A stretch of DNA of 42,188 nt from CAMYLR01 sp039588915 (GCA_039588915.1 JBDGYV010000041.1:1-42188); one strand, 5' to 3'. Positions 9,401-17,197 are shown, numbered from the stretch's first letter. Made by a program: numbers and translations. Notes: a model not told the origin generated them from the sequence alone.

Positions 9401-9765
9401 ACGTGAGTTCGATTCTCAAGACCGCTCACGAGGTGGAGCGAGAGCATCCGTTTCGGCTGCGGTTGTCAGATGGGAGCACGGTCGTCGGAACGATCGACTG
9501 CCTGTGGCGGGATGCCGACGGAGAGTGGTGGGTTTGGGACTACAAGTTCGGTGACCCCAACCCCGACCTGGACGCTTTTCACGATGCACAACTGGCGGTT
9601 TACGCGTTAGCCGCGGTGGCGGCTCTCGATCTCGAGCGAATCAAAGGTCGGGTGTGGCACGTCGACGGGAGCGAACACCGCGACCTCGAGTGGGACCGCG
9701 ATGCGTTGGCCGAACTCGAGCGCCGCATCGTTGGCGTGTTAGCTACTCGTTCGAGTACGGCGTAA
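6421..9765 (+). CDS. addA: AddA-like UvrD-family helicase with C-terminal RecB-type nuclease
   Basis: A 1114-residue superfamily 1A helicase-nuclease that would unwind and resect double-strand breaks with the AddB-like partner just upstream. Visible motifs in order: Q-motif region LSPEQLAVV, Walker A AGAGSGKT (49-56), motif Ia LTFTERAAREIKERI, Walker B variant VDEHQDTDP (Asp378), motif III GDAKQAIYGFRGA, motif IV SNYRSRPELV, motif V MSIHQAKGLEFPIV and motif VI LLYVASTRARDHL. The C-terminus has GTIDCLW and VWDYKFGDP (Asp1040, Lys1042), the PD-(D/E)XK nuclease. His replaces the usual Phe/Ala in DE-x-QDT. ATG 6421 is chosen for its 4-nt ATGA overlap; an in-frame start at 6337 would lie inside the upstream gene. 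Its 3' end overlaps the convergent eIF2B-like gene by 23 nt. Confidence 0.92.
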   Translation: MSNQLELSLAKRIGTDDVTDMGTRSPGDRELSPEQLAVVRLEDDLVVTAGAGSGKTRTLVELYANLVKSPESIDISGDDFGPERILCLTFTERAAREIKERIREVISDPEHRRQLETAPISTFHAFCAGVLRRHPLEAGIDAGFSVLSDDVSQELLTSVAVETLYRGVASGDLAARQAVRLLGLGKAAERLVELVQSVRTAGWELRQPIARFEEQLERIAAAIEHNLPQAVTGAAETLIAAAREAKLKKPKARAYLTAIEAAHDVWREDPTPANEEILDKACKAPSASWRFERATELRNVVRGAITVLRAARTELEHRAELGCWPALTVSTRAAYRDARISRRVLDYDDLLLRTRDLLISHPEVQRHYSERFRAVLVDEHQDTDPVQQEILTLLIGAQSMAGERVDDAPRWCVVGDAKQAIYGFRGARVEAYRELAVEAEQRGAIRILRSNYRSRPELVAFYNAFFPTVLDPDTHPRQAPYENQVAHREATGEPAVEFLRPSDASGKRKARAVSERETEARALAMRLKAACDRTSADAIEVIDPTSGQSRVANPGDIAVLLRRMTDVESYRHALQAVGLESVVVGSGSFYGRQEVYDCLNAIDAAIKPADPIALMAFLRSPMAGLTDDAIYRLARDWDRHAGSPLRDHVFASPEGLLSDEELAVIEDARSTLDELASRADTEPPGVTLTWLLDRTAYQAIVDALPDRAQRRANLRRLVSVADRAPRDGVKLLAEWATGLRRRTDVPPRERDAPLPDAGNRTVIMSIHQAKGLEFPIVAVGDIGSRSNWRTDEITFDPGLGVVAKCWDDTRGNWTPTLSHEHARERAKERDAAEEARLLYVASTRARDHLIFSSGVSGNDWLKRVEEFTQREDSGVMSRSQSEWAKRFAAAAAVESNVPGPGRPYSEPLPTAPGDTTAREVAALLAGLPADAGPRAAAAHDSMRAARWRGLVGHEALQRVPLDPPPDLDLGDWLSRVVGVDADEIPMLIGFIEHHVSSILKTAHEVEREHPFRLRLSDGSTVVGTIDCLWRDADGEWWVWDYKFGDPNPDLDAFHDAQLAVYALAAVAALDLERIKGRVWHVDGSEHRDLEWDRDALAELERRIVGVLATRSSTA

Positions 9766-10654
9766 GCGCCGCCGCGACCTCGACGTCCCCCGATCGCAAA
9801 TCCTCGGGCCGGGTAACCCCGCGCTCGGTGATCAGCCGATCGACCGCAGTGTACGGGATCTCTTCGAAGTAGACGTTGCACGCGTCGAGTGACGGCGGGG
9901 GCTTGAAGACGATCTCGGCCGGATCACGATCGTACACGCGCGGCAATTGGGCCAGCGGTTGTGGCAGTCGCTTGGTCGTATCGGCCGCTACGATAACCTC
10001 GATTCCCTGGTCAGCCGCCTGCGCAACAAGCGCATGTGAGCCGACCTTGTTGACCCAACGGCCTGGCAGGAGCGCGTCGGCGCCCAACAACAGCGCGCCT
10101 TCGTCTTCGAGTGCACCCCACAACCAGGCGTCGATGCCGAGCTTGACCGGGACGCCGCGCTCGGCCAATCCCGCTGCCATGCGCGATCCTTCGCTCCCCG
10201 GTCGGCTCTCCGACATGACCACCTGGAACCAGTTGCCGGCCGCGTGATGGGTTTCGATCGCGCGCCGGACCGTGCTCGAGGCGGAGTACGTGTAGACCAC
10301 CTCGACGCCCTCGATCGCGCGACACAGATGTAGCCGGATCGATTCGGCGGCAGCCGCCAACCGCTTGCGCCAACTGGTGGCAACGGTGGCGATGCTCTCA
10401 CGAATAGCGATTTCGTCCGCTCCCTCGCGACGCTCCAGCTCGACCAGAAAATCGTTGGCGATCCTCAGCACCGGCGCCAGCGCCGCCTGTGACCGCGCGA
10501 CGTCGATCAGCTGTGACGTTGCTTCCGCCACGTGTGTACCAGAATCGTCGACCCAGCGCTCGCCCCATGCGATCAGCTTATCGGCGACCTCGGCTGCCCC
10601 GCGGCGTCGATCGGCTGCGATCGTCTCGAGCTCTGGAACGAGTTTCGTCGTCAA
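9743..10654 (-). CDS. eIF-2B alpha/beta/delta-family protein
   Basis: A 303-residue protein with the eIF2B/MtnA-type C-terminal Rossmann-like domain: VVYTYSASSTVRRAI, VVMSESRPGSEG, LGADALLPGRWVNKVGSHAL and VIVAADTTKRLP. Bacterial relatives include methylthioribose-1-phosphate isomerase and ribose-1,5-bisphosphate isomerase. The Cys of the MtnA active site is not seen here (YSASS at the equivalent segment), so the substrate is unknown and I do not call it mtnA. The N-terminus is helical and rich in Ala and Glu. The start is TTG inside the stop of the ABC permease gene (TTGA overlap), so it is translated with the exporter operon. Its 3' end overlaps the AddA-like gene tail-to-tail. Confidence 0.8.
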   Translation of the reverse strand: MTTKLVPELETIAADRRRGAAEVADKLIAWGERWVDDSGTHVAEATSQLIDVARSQAALAPVLRIANDFLVELERREGADEIAIRESIATVATSWRKRLAAAAESIRLHLCRAIEGVEVVYTYSASSTVRRAIETHHAAGNWFQVVMSESRPGSEGSRMAAGLAERGVPVKLGIDAWLWGALEDEGALLLGADALLPGRWVNKVGSHALVAQAADQGIEVIVAADTTKRLPQPLAQLPRVYDRDPAEIVFKPPPSLDACNVYFEEIPYTAVDRLITERGVTRPEDLRSGDVEVAAALTPYSNE

Positions 10655-11433
10655 CGAATGAGCCGTCGCCGGATGAGGCGCGTGGCGAGCCAGAAAGCAC
10701 CAACGGTAAAGAGCGCCAGCACCCCCGCGTGCATCCACAGATCCGAGCTCGGGACGCCGGTCGTCAGCGCCCGCGTTAGCGCCACGGCGTGGGTCAGTGG
10801 TAGGAACTGAGCCGCCAACACCGCCCAATTTGGCAGGCCGGTTAGCGGGAAGAAGATGCCGCTGAACAAGTACATGACGGTGATGACGAGCGTAAAGAAG
10901 TAGCTAAAGAAAGCGTACGACGGGCATAGCGCGGTGTACGCCATCCCGAGGGCACCAAACATGACGCCGACCACGAACGCCACTCCCAGCGCGGCGATCG
11001 CTACCGGCGAGTTGACCAGACCCAGGAACGTCATGATCGCCAACACGAACGCTCCACCGAGCGCGCCTTTCGACGCCCCCCAGAAGATGTCGCCGGCGAC
11101 GATCTCCTCGACCGCGACCGGCGTCTTCACGATCGCCTCGAACGTCCGTTGCTCGGTCAATCTCGTGAACGAGCCGAACGTCGTCTCAAATGCTGCCGCC
11201 GTCATCGCCGTCGACGCGATCAGGCCCGGTGCCAGAAACGCCACGTACGGCTGACCGTCGATCGGGTTCACAAACCGACCCAGGCCATAACCGATCGCGA
11301 GCAGCGTCAAGATCGGCTCGGCCAACGTGCCGACCAGCGACGCCGCCGCGAAGTCCTTCCACGACTCGAAGTTCCTCGACCACACACGGCTGGCGCCGCG
11401 TACCCAATCCACAGGTACGGCGATGGCGCTCAA
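10651..11433 (-). CDS. ABC-2 type transporter permease
   Basis: A 260-residue integral membrane protein with six hydrophobic helices, including LVGTLAEPILTLLAIGYGLG, a segment around FLGLVNSPVAIAALG, and FFTLVITVMYLFSGIFFP. The FSGIFFPLTGLPNWA loop and the LPLTHAVALTRAL segment are hallmarks of NodJ/DrrB-like ABC-2 permeases, which export lipids, polysaccharides or drugs. The start is TTG within a TTGA overlap with the upstream ATPase gene, and its stop in turn overlaps the TTG of the eIF2B-like gene. With the ATPase it forms a complete exporter; the substrate cannot be read from sequence. Confidence 0.9.
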   Translation of the reverse strand: MSAIAVPVDWVRGASRVWSRNFESWKDFAAASLVGTLAEPILTLLAIGYGLGRFVNPIDGQPYVAFLAPGLIASTAMTAAAFETTFGSFTRLTEQRTFEAIVKTPVAVEEIVAGDIFWGASKGALGGAFVLAIMTFLGLVNSPVAIAALGVAFVVGVMFGALGMAYTALCPSYAFFSYFFTLVITVMYLFSGIFFPLTGLPNWAVLAAQFLPLTHAVALTRALTTGVPSSDLWMHAGVLALFTVGAFWLATRLIRRRLIR

Positions 11434-12500
11434 TCGCGGAGCTCGCGGCCGGTGAGCTTTAAAAAGACGTCTTCGAGCGTCGCCCGGCGGTGGATGAAGT
11501 CGAGACTGGCCATCCTGGGAAGGATCTCTCGGGCCGCGTCGGCATCGCGGAAGAAGCCGTAAACCTCGTCGCCCGCCTGCTCGACATGGTCGGCGGTCGA
11601 ATGCAGCGCGGCGATCGCCTCTTCGTCGTCGTCACCACGCAGAAAGCACTCGATCACTTCAGCGCCGATATGCTCGGCGATCAAATCGGCCGGAGTGCCT
11701 CGCACGACGATGTCCCCGCGATCCATGATCAACAGTCGATCGCAGAGCTGCTCGGCCTCTTCCATGTAGTGGGTCGTGAGGAGCATCGTGACACCGGCCC
11801 GGTTCAAGGCTCTCAGCTTCTGCCACACGACGTGACGGGCCTGCGGATCGAGCCCGGTCGTCGGCTCGTCAAGGATCAATAGCTCGGGGTTCGAGATCAG
11901 CGCTCTCGCCAGCGTCAGCCGGCGCTGCATGCCGCCCGAAAGCTCGCGGATGTGGGCGTCGCGCTTTTCACTCAGCTGCACGAACTCAAGCAGCTCTTCG
12001 GCCCGCAGCCTGCGCTCGCCATACGGCAGCCCGAAGTAACGCCCAAAGACGAGCAGGTTCTTGAGCACCGTCAGGTCGGGGTCGAGGTTGTTCTCCTGGG
12101 AGACGATCCCCAAGCGGCTCTTTATCTGTCGCTGACCACCTTTTACGGGATAACCGAACACGTCCAGCTCACCCGATCCCACGCTGACGAAGCAAGCGAT
12201 CATGTTGATCGTCGTTGTCTTCCCGGCTCCGTTGGGGCCCAACACGCCCAAGCACTCGCCACGTCGAACCTCGAAGTCGATACCCTTTACGACCGGCTCG
12301 TCGGCGTACGCCTTCACCAAGTCGCGGGCCACGATCAGTGGCGCACCCTCATCCTGGGGTTGGGCTGCGAACACGGCGGGTTGGTCTTCGGTCTGACTGG
12401 ACTCCGGGGAGGGCGATTCCGCCTCGATATCGATACGGGAGGACTGGCCTGAGAAGCTTAAGTCGAGCTGATCGATCGGCTGACTCTCCGAAGCGGTCAC
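11430..12500 (-). CDS. ABC transporter ATP-binding protein (NodI/DrrA-like)
   Basis: A 356-residue cytoplasmic ATPase that powers the adjacent permease. It has Walker A GPNGAGKT (88-95), Q-loop region GIVSQENNLDPDLT, signature LSGGMQ (187-192), Walker B LLILDEP (207-213) and the H-loop LLTTHYMEEAEQ. The C-terminal about 110 residues form the small regulatory domain typical of drug/lipid exporters, ending in THRRATLEDVFLKLTGRELRD-like sequence (here FIHRRATLEDVFLKLTGREL). The first about 52 residues are an acidic, Ser/Glu/Gln-rich low-complexity extension absent from most relatives. The start is GTG overlapping the zinc-ribbon stop (GTGA). An internal start that removes the extension is possible, but this overlap favours the long form. 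Confidence 0.92.
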   Translation of the reverse strand: MTASESQPIDQLDLSFSGQSSRIDIEAESPSPESSQTEDQPAVFAAQPQDEGAPLIVARDLVKAYADEPVVKGIDFEVRRGECLGVLGPNGAGKTTTINMIACFVSVGSGELDVFGYPVKGGQRQIKSRLGIVSQENNLDPDLTVLKNLLVFGRYFGLPYGERRLRAEELLEFVQLSEKRDAHIRELSGGMQRRLTLARALISNPELLILDEPTTGLDPQARHVVWQKLRALNRAGVTMLLTTHYMEEAEQLCDRLLIMDRGDIVVRGTPADLIAEHIGAEVIECFLRGDDDEEAIAALHSTADHVEQAGDEVYGFFRDADAAREILPRMASLDFIHRRATLEDVFLKLTGRELRD

Positions 12501-12763
12501 GAATCCGATGGGCGCGAGAACGATCGATTGGCGATGACCGCGTAGATCTTGTTGGGGGCTTTGCGCAGGTAGGCGACTCGGCCGCTATCGACTAGCGCGT
12601 TCAGTGCCTGTTCCGCCGACTCGGAACTGTCGAACAATGAGATCTCCGAGCCGCACTGGCCACAACGACCGGTTTGCGAGCCCATGTGTTCGCGATGGCG
12701 ACAGATCGGACAGTCGATCAGCACAGGTTCGCTCGACAGTTGATCGCTCAAGTTGTCTGGCAT
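12497..12763 (-). CDS. Small zinc-ribbon protein of unknown function
   Basis: An 88-residue protein with two CxxC knuckles, CPIC (18-21) and CGQCG (34-38), which form a likely zinc ribbon. A basic C-terminal part follows (VAYLRKAPNKIYAVIANRSF). I do not recognise a named family. ATG 12763 has a good Shine-Dalgarno GGAGAG. It overlaps the CYTH gene by 16 nt upstream and the ABC ATPase by 4 nt downstream, so it sits inside one translationally coupled operon. A role in regulating or assembling that operon's products is only a guess. Confidence 0.7.
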   Translation of the reverse strand: MPDNLSDQLSSEPVLIDCPICRHREHMGSQTGRCGQCGSEISLFDSSESAEQALNALVDSGRVAYLRKAPNKIYAVIANRSFSRPSDS

Positions 12764-13293
12764 GTCATCTCTCCGTAGGAACCGCTAATGAGATCGCTCG
12801 ATTCGATACCGAGCTGTTGAATCAACTGGTCTACCAACCGCTGCGCCTCACTCCGATCGCCGATCGTATCCAACCGGGCTTCGAATTCGACAAACGTTCC
12901 CAGCCCAGCCACCCGATCGAGGTGAATCCGGACGTCTTTCCACCACCACACCTCACGCTCCTTGTCGACCGTCGGTCCGGTCCCAAAGATCGCCGTCAGA
13001 GTGTCACCCAGCTCCTCGGGCCGATCGACAGGCAGCCTGTGAAACGTTGACACGCTGGTACTTACGTCGTCCGGTCTCAAGTACACGACGAGGTGCGCGC
13101 CATCCAGCGACGACCGCCGCAGCTTGATGCGCCCTCGCGCTACCTGATAGTACTGATCGACTTGGTGCTCGACACCCTGTCGCTCTGCGCCCAGTGCTCG
13201 AACGCGATCACGGGCCGAGTCGAGGTCAGCGATTCTGGCCTTGAGCTCAAGGTTCGAACCCGAGCCTACCGTTTCGATGGCGCCAATGGGCAC
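12748..13293 (-). CDS. CYTH-domain protein (CyaB/ThTPase-like)
   Basis: A protein of about 181 residues of the CYTH fold, which hydrolyses or cyclises triphosphorylated substrates with metal help (class IV adenylate cyclase, thiamine triphosphatase, inorganic triphosphatase). Visible features: N-terminal NLELKARI (a CyaB-type variant of the ExExK motif), QVDQYYQVARGRIKLR, a basic/acidic barrel strand HLVVYLRPDD, and GTFVEFEARLD near the C-terminus. I chose GTG 13293 over TTG 13302: neither has a Shine-Dalgarno, but a TAACTT box (13301-13306) ends 7 nt before the GTG, as for a leaderless mRNA. It heads the operon with the zinc-ribbon, ABC exporter and eIF2B-like genes. The substrate is unknown. 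Confidence 0.78.
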   Translation of the reverse strand: MPIGAIETVGSGSNLELKARIADLDSARDRVRALGAERQGVEHQVDQYYQVARGRIKLRRSSLDGAHLVVYLRPDDVSTSVSTFHRLPVDRPEELGDTLTAIFGTGPTVDKEREVWWWKDVRIHLDRVAGLGTFVEFEARLDTIGDRSEAQRLVDQLIQQLGIESSDLISGSYGEMTCQTT

Positions 13294-13339
13294 GTAGGGC
13301 AAGTTATCCGGAGAGAGCGAGTCGGGCGACTCGATGGCT

Positions 13340-13371
13340 AAAAAAACCGGCGGCGGGAAACCCGCCGCCGG
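13340..13371 (-). terminator. Rho-independent terminator after the subtilase gene
   Basis: An 11-bp perfect GC-only stem (13361-13371 with 13347-13357) and an AAA/TTT triloop are followed on the minus strand by seven T residues (13346-13340). It lies 55 nt past the subtilase stop. The core is nearly identical to the terminator at 15188-15222. Confidence 0.93.
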
Positions 13372-13425
13372 CCTATTGCGACCCGATCAAACAGGGCCCT
13401 TTGCTTTGCCCCTGCTCGGGTAGCC

Positions 13426-14943
13426 CTACACGCCACCCAGGGCACCGTCCGCCGTGATAAATCCGGCGCCGGCGGCGTCAGCACCCCAGCAGAAATCGAC
13501 GAAGCTGCTAAACCCATCAAAGACGCCGTTGCGACAACCGGGCGGCATCGGGATCGCCTGTCCCTGGAGGATCGTTTCGACTGGGCCTTCTCCCAAAACC
13601 CCACCGCCTAGTTCGTTGATCGAATCCAGGCTGGGGTCCTTCTCCAACATAAGAGCCGCGATCCCGGCAACGTGAGGCGATGCTTGCGACGTGCCACCGA
13701 CGAAGAACCAGCTCGGCTTCCCCATCTGCAGCTGCCACGGTCCAACGACCCACGACCCAGGCGCGGCCACGTCCAGGTCCTGCCCAGGTAGCTCTCGACT
13801 CGAGAAGTCCGTGATGTACAGATTGGCTACGTCGTCCGGATCTGCAACGTCGTCAAACCGCCACCACGTACCGGTGAGGCTGCCGTTAACAAACCACTCA
13901 TCCACGAATCCAGCCGCAGCAACGGAGATAACGGGCGTGTACGCACCGGGGAATCCCATTCCGTCGTCACCCTCGTTCCCCGCTGACGCCACGATGACAA
14001 CGCCCTCACGGATCGCGAAGTCCATGGCGGCTTTCTCGACCGCATCGAGCACGGAACCGCCGAGACTCATGTTGATGACGACGGGTCCGGCTAGGATCCC
14101 GTCCCTTTTTAGCTCCCCGATGTACATGATCCCGGCAGCCACCATCGACGACCAGCCGGACCCGTTCTGGTTCAGAACCTTGACCGGGATAATCGTTGCG
14201 CTGGGGGCCACACCGTTAACCTCTCTGAATGCGCCACTGGTGGGGATCGCGTACCCGGTGATGATGCTCGTCACGTGAGTTCCATGCGTGTTTGTGTCGT
14301 GCTGCCACTTGTTCGTCGGCTCAGCGACGTTCGTGCCCCCGGCACCACCCTGGAACGCCTTGCCGAGATGTGTGGCCACCTGTCCCGACGGAAGGTAGAA
14401 CGGCCAGGTCTGAAGGAGGCCGGTGTCAAGTACCGCCACGTACACTCCCGATCCGTCCTGGGCGACCTGGCGAGTCCCATTGTTGTCGATGTCGCAGATC
14501 TCCTCGCCCGGAGCGCCCACCAGGTTGCAGTCCGTGACATTCACTGCATCCAGGTTCCACGTGTTCATGCCATCGGTAGCGTCGTCACCAAAGGACGCCT
14601 CGAAGGGTGGTAGAGGCGCGGCCTCGCGCTTGGCATCGGGGTTTGCCGCATCCACGTACGGGAGTGCCTGGATCGTCGGGATCGCGCTCACCTTCCCGCG
14701 CATAAACACCGCGTTCAGCTCGAGGATCTGGCCCTTCACTCGACCGTAGTTACCGAGGTCGGCGAGGATGTCATCAGTAATCGCCGTGTTCAGCAGGACA
14801 TTGATCCGCACGTTCCCCTTGCTGGATTTGGCGAGTTGAACCTGGCCGCTGGAATCCAAAGCAGTCGGCTCGAGAGTGTCTTCGCCGCAGGCAGCGAGGC
14901 CTACTGCGAGCACCGTCGTGAGAATAACTGAGAGTCTCTTCAC
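13426..14943 (-). CDS. Subtilisin-like serine protease lipoprotein (S8 family)
   Basis: A 505-residue secreted protease. The N-terminus MKRLSVILTTVLAVGLAAC is a lipoprotein signal with lipobox LAAC (Cys19). A propeptide-like region (about 45-105) precedes the catalytic domain. The triad is complete: Asp173 in VAVLDTGL, His220 in HGTHVTS, Ser419 in GGTSQASPHVAG, plus oxyanion Asn323 in SAGNEG. Gln replaces the common Met after the catalytic Ser. The start is GTG 14943, 8 nt after AAAGGAGAG; an in-frame start at 15066 would bury the signal peptide behind about 41 residues. It is monocistronic, with its own terminator and a long upstream region. It pairs with the adjacent metalloprotease lipoprotein. 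Confidence 0.92.
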   Translation of the reverse strand: MKRLSVILTTVLAVGLAACGEDTLEPTALDSSGQVQLAKSSKGNVRINVLLNTAITDDILADLGNYGRVKGQILELNAVFMRGKVSAIPTIQALPYVDAANPDAKREAAPLPPFEASFGDDATDGMNTWNLDAVNVTDCNLVGAPGEEICDIDNNGTRQVAQDGSGVYVAVLDTGLLQTWPFYLPSGQVATHLGKAFQGGAGGTNVAEPTNKWQHDTNTHGTHVTSIITGYAIPTSGAFREVNGVAPSATIIPVKVLNQNGSGWSSMVAAGIMYIGELKRDGILAGPVVINMSLGGSVLDAVEKAAMDFAIREGVVIVASAGNEGDDGMGFPGAYTPVISVAAAGFVDEWFVNGSLTGTWWRFDDVADPDDVANLYITDFSSRELPGQDLDVAAPGSWVVGPWQLQMGKPSWFFVGGTSQASPHVAGIAALMLEKDPSLDSINELGGGVLGEGPVETILQGQAIPMPPGCRNGVFDGFSSFVDFCWGADAAGAGFITADGALGGV

Positions 14944-15187
14944 AGGAATCTCTCCTTTAGAAATTGTAAACTGTTTCGCTTTTTGGTCACGGCGTGACCC
15001 AAGCCATTGGCGCGAGGGTTCGGCTGGCCTGAATGGTGTCGATTCGTGCCCACAATTCCTGGTCACGAACGCGATACAAATCTCAAACTATCGCGCTGAG
15101 ACCAAGAGTAGGCGCACGGAAGCAGCATGACAAGAGCAGGGAGCATCTCTTCCCGGCACGTGTTTGCGACCCTTGAGTGCAACGCAC
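14944..15187. other. Upstream region of the subtilase gene
   Basis: Together with the terminator at 15188-15222 this makes the only stretch over 300 bases without a gene. It holds the subtilase ribosome-binding site (about 14950-14960), an AT-rich patch (about 14959-14984) and the palindrome at 14985-14999. I see no coding frame with support on either strand and no clear -35/-10 pair. Confidence 0.6.
14985..14999. promoter_or_regulatory. Palindrome, possible operator upstream of the subtilase gene
   Basis: GGTCACG and CGTGACC flank a single central G, a 15-bp near-perfect inverted repeat 42 nt upstream of the subtilase GTG. Another GGTCACG half-site occurs at 15061-15067. The position suits a transcription-factor site, but no regulator is identified. 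Confidence 0.35.
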
Positions 15188-15222
15188 AAAAAAAGCCGGC
15201 GGCGGGAAAACCCGCCGCCGGC
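15188..15222 (-). terminator. Rho-independent terminator after the metalloprotease gene
   Basis: A 12-bp GC-only stem (15211-15222 with 15195-15206) and a four-base loop are followed on the minus strand by seven T residues (15194-15188). It lies 32 nt past the metalloprotease stop. It shares its stem with the terminator at 13340-13371. Confidence 0.93.
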
Positions 15223-15254
15223 TAACTGTGACTCGTTCCAGAACTAGCTAGATA

Positions 15255-16283
15255 CTACGGATTCGGCCAACTACCCCAAACGGCAGCCATCCCCGCATGA
15301 TCCGGGGGCAGCGGTGCTTGAAGAATCCCACTGTAGACAGGGTTAAGCGCTGCGGCAGGCGGTGGGCCGAAATGCCCAATCCCCAGCGAGTGGCCGTTCT
15401 CGTGAAACGCGACGGTTTCGATATCGATACCAGGTGAGGCCTGGTCGATACCCCACGGGTTGCCGACACGATCATCGCCGGGATCCCCAAAGGTGTCGTT
15501 GTAATAGACCTCGTTAAGAGCGGTGTCGATGTAATTGTCCCCGTTGACATCACACGGACCTGGTACGCCGCAATCGGTGAAGATGAACGTGACCGAAAAC
15601 GCCAGAATACCACGCCCGCCACCGGGTCCACCAACGGTCTCGAAGTAGTCTCGAGGATACCAGCCGGCGTTGATGATATCCGCGATAAACGGACAATTCG
15701 GATCGCCGCCCGGGATGATCCCAGCGCAGATTAACCCGTCAGGCAACTCTCCAAAACCGAAGAAGGAGTCATAAATCGTGTGGTCATTGCCATCATCTGG
15801 ACGCTCAACCAAAGTCACCTTCTTCAGCGACTTCTCGTCATCCCACGTGTCCATCGACCGTTGGATAGCGGCGGTGGTAGCTACAGCTGACACACCGCTC
15901 GCAGTTGGGCCGGCGAAGGTCTGGTCGATCATGTATGTGATGTTGATACCATCCGCAACACGGTTGGCATCGTTCGGCCGCCAGCGGAACGGCTGCTGGT
16001 GGATGCGGTTGGAGGGGCGGCCGCGGCCGATCGTGAAGAACTCGATCTGCTCGACGGCGATGTTCAAACCCGCTGCCGCTAACCGTTCGTTCACCTCGCG
16101 CATCATTGCTAGGACTTCGGGATCACCCTGGTTTTTCGCTTTCTTAGCCAGGTTGATCGGTCCTACCGGCCCACTAACCGAGTCCGGTCCGGCCGGGACT
16201 CCGCTCTCCTGCTGGCAAGCTGCAAACACAAACACCACTGTGAGGGCGGCTAGACCCCACGTAAAGAGGCGTGTTCTGTGCAT
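15255..16283 (-). CDS. Matrixin-like zinc metalloprotease lipoprotein
   Basis: A 342-residue secreted protein. The signal MHRTRLFTWGLAALTVVFVF is followed by AAC (lipobox FAAC, Cys23). The zinc site HENGHSLGIGH (His294, Glu295, His298, His304) fits HExxHxxGxxH of metzincins. The terminal DHAGMAAVWG resembles the DxxGxxxxYG tail of M10 matrixins. The middle contains GDPNCP and CDVNGDNYIDTALNE, a possible calcium-binding loop. I see no obvious Met-turn, so the M10 assignment is probable, not certain. ATG 16283 has a strong GGAGG. It shares layout and terminator type with the downstream subtilase: lipobox, then a short linker containing LAK, then a propeptide-like region. Likely extracellular protein degradation. 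Confidence 0.85.
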   Translation of the reverse strand: MHRTRLFTWGLAALTVVFVFAACQQESGVPAGPDSVSGPVGPINLAKKAKNQGDPEVLAMMREVNERLAAAGLNIAVEQIEFFTIGRGRPSNRIHQQPFRWRPNDANRVADGINITYMIDQTFAGPTASGVSAVATTAAIQRSMDTWDDEKSLKKVTLVERPDDGNDHTIYDSFFGFGELPDGLICAGIIPGGDPNCPFIADIINAGWYPRDYFETVGGPGGGRGILAFSVTFIFTDCGVPGPCDVNGDNYIDTALNEVYYNDTFGDPGDDRVGNPWGIDQASPGIDIETVAFHENGHSLGIGHFGPPPAAALNPVYSGILQAPLPPDHAGMAAVWGSWPNP

Positions 16284-16492
16284 CTGTCCTCCTGCTTGGT
16301 GTAGTAAGTTCCGCGGCGACGCCGCCACGGAACTAGTGACCCAGTTTTTGTTTTCACACTCTCGATCGAACCACCGCCTAAAGAAAGACGGGGGGATACC
16401 TTCCGGTTGGCCTGCGGGCGAGAAGGCGTTGGAGATGGAGTGTGGCGCCCGACGATGCTACACCCATGGCCGGATGACCGCAAGCATTTCGA

Positions 16493-17167
16493 TTGGACTT
16501 GCAGCCTGCCAGCCAGGCAGATAAAACCAGTCGCGTGACTCCAACTGGCACGTTCACGTTCCAGGGTCAGGCTGGCGCCCTGGAGGCTATCTACCGCAAG
16601 GGGAAAGACGATTCCACTCGCGTGGCAATCGTTTGCCACCCGCACCCGCAACATGGCGGGACGATGCACAACAAGGTCGTCTACCGTGCCGCCAAGGCGT
16701 TCGAATCCGTTGGTTATCCGACTCTGAGATTCAATTACCGCGGGGTCGGCAGATCCGAGGGGTTGTTCGATGATGGTGTGGGCGAGGCGGATGACGTGCA
16801 GGCGGCGATCAATTGGCTGGTCACTAGCCGACCTGGATCGGACATCGTGCTGTGCGGGTTCTCGTTTGGCGCCGTCGTCGGTTTGCCGACTGGCGCAGTC
16901 GACGACCGGGTCACTCACTTGGTCGGGCTCGGCACGCCAACCGATCGCTTCCCTTTTGATCTGCTCTCCGACATCACCAAACCCAAGCTGTTCATCCAGG
17001 GTGACGCCGACGAGTTCGGATCGGTCAAATCGCTGCACGCACAACTGCAATCGGTTGCCCAACCGTGGGAACTGATCGTGATCGAAGGTGCCGACCACTT
17101 TTTCACCAACCGACTCGACGAGTTGCAAGAAGCTCTCGCTTCCCATCCAATTCTGGCGACGGTATGA
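16493..17167 (+). CDS. Alpha/beta hydrolase (COG2945-like)
   Basis: A small single-domain alpha/beta hydrolase of up to 224 residues. It has the family opening VCHPHPQHGGTMHNKVV, the nucleophile elbow GFSFG (Ser124), an acid in QGDADEFG (Asp173) and the general-base His202 in GADHFF. LRFNYRGVGRSEG matches the strand-and-loop that precedes the elbow. Relatives are mostly uncharacterised esterases; the substrate is unknown. The start is uncertain: TTG 16493 and GTG 16535 are both possible and neither has a clear Shine-Dalgarno. Confidence 0.85.
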   Translation: MDLQPASQADKTSRVTPTGTFTFQGQAGALEAIYRKGKDDSTRVAIVCHPHPQHGGTMHNKVVYRAAKAFESVGYPTLRFNYRGVGRSEGLFDDGVGEADDVQAAINWLVTSRPGSDIVLCGFSFGAVVGLPTGAVDDRVTHLVGLGTPTDRFPFDLLSDITKPKLFIQGDADEFGSVKSLHAQLQSVAQPWELIVIEGADHFFTNRLDELQEALASHPILATV

Positions 17168-17197
17168 GCGCAACCATAGACTCTCGCCACCGGCGTC

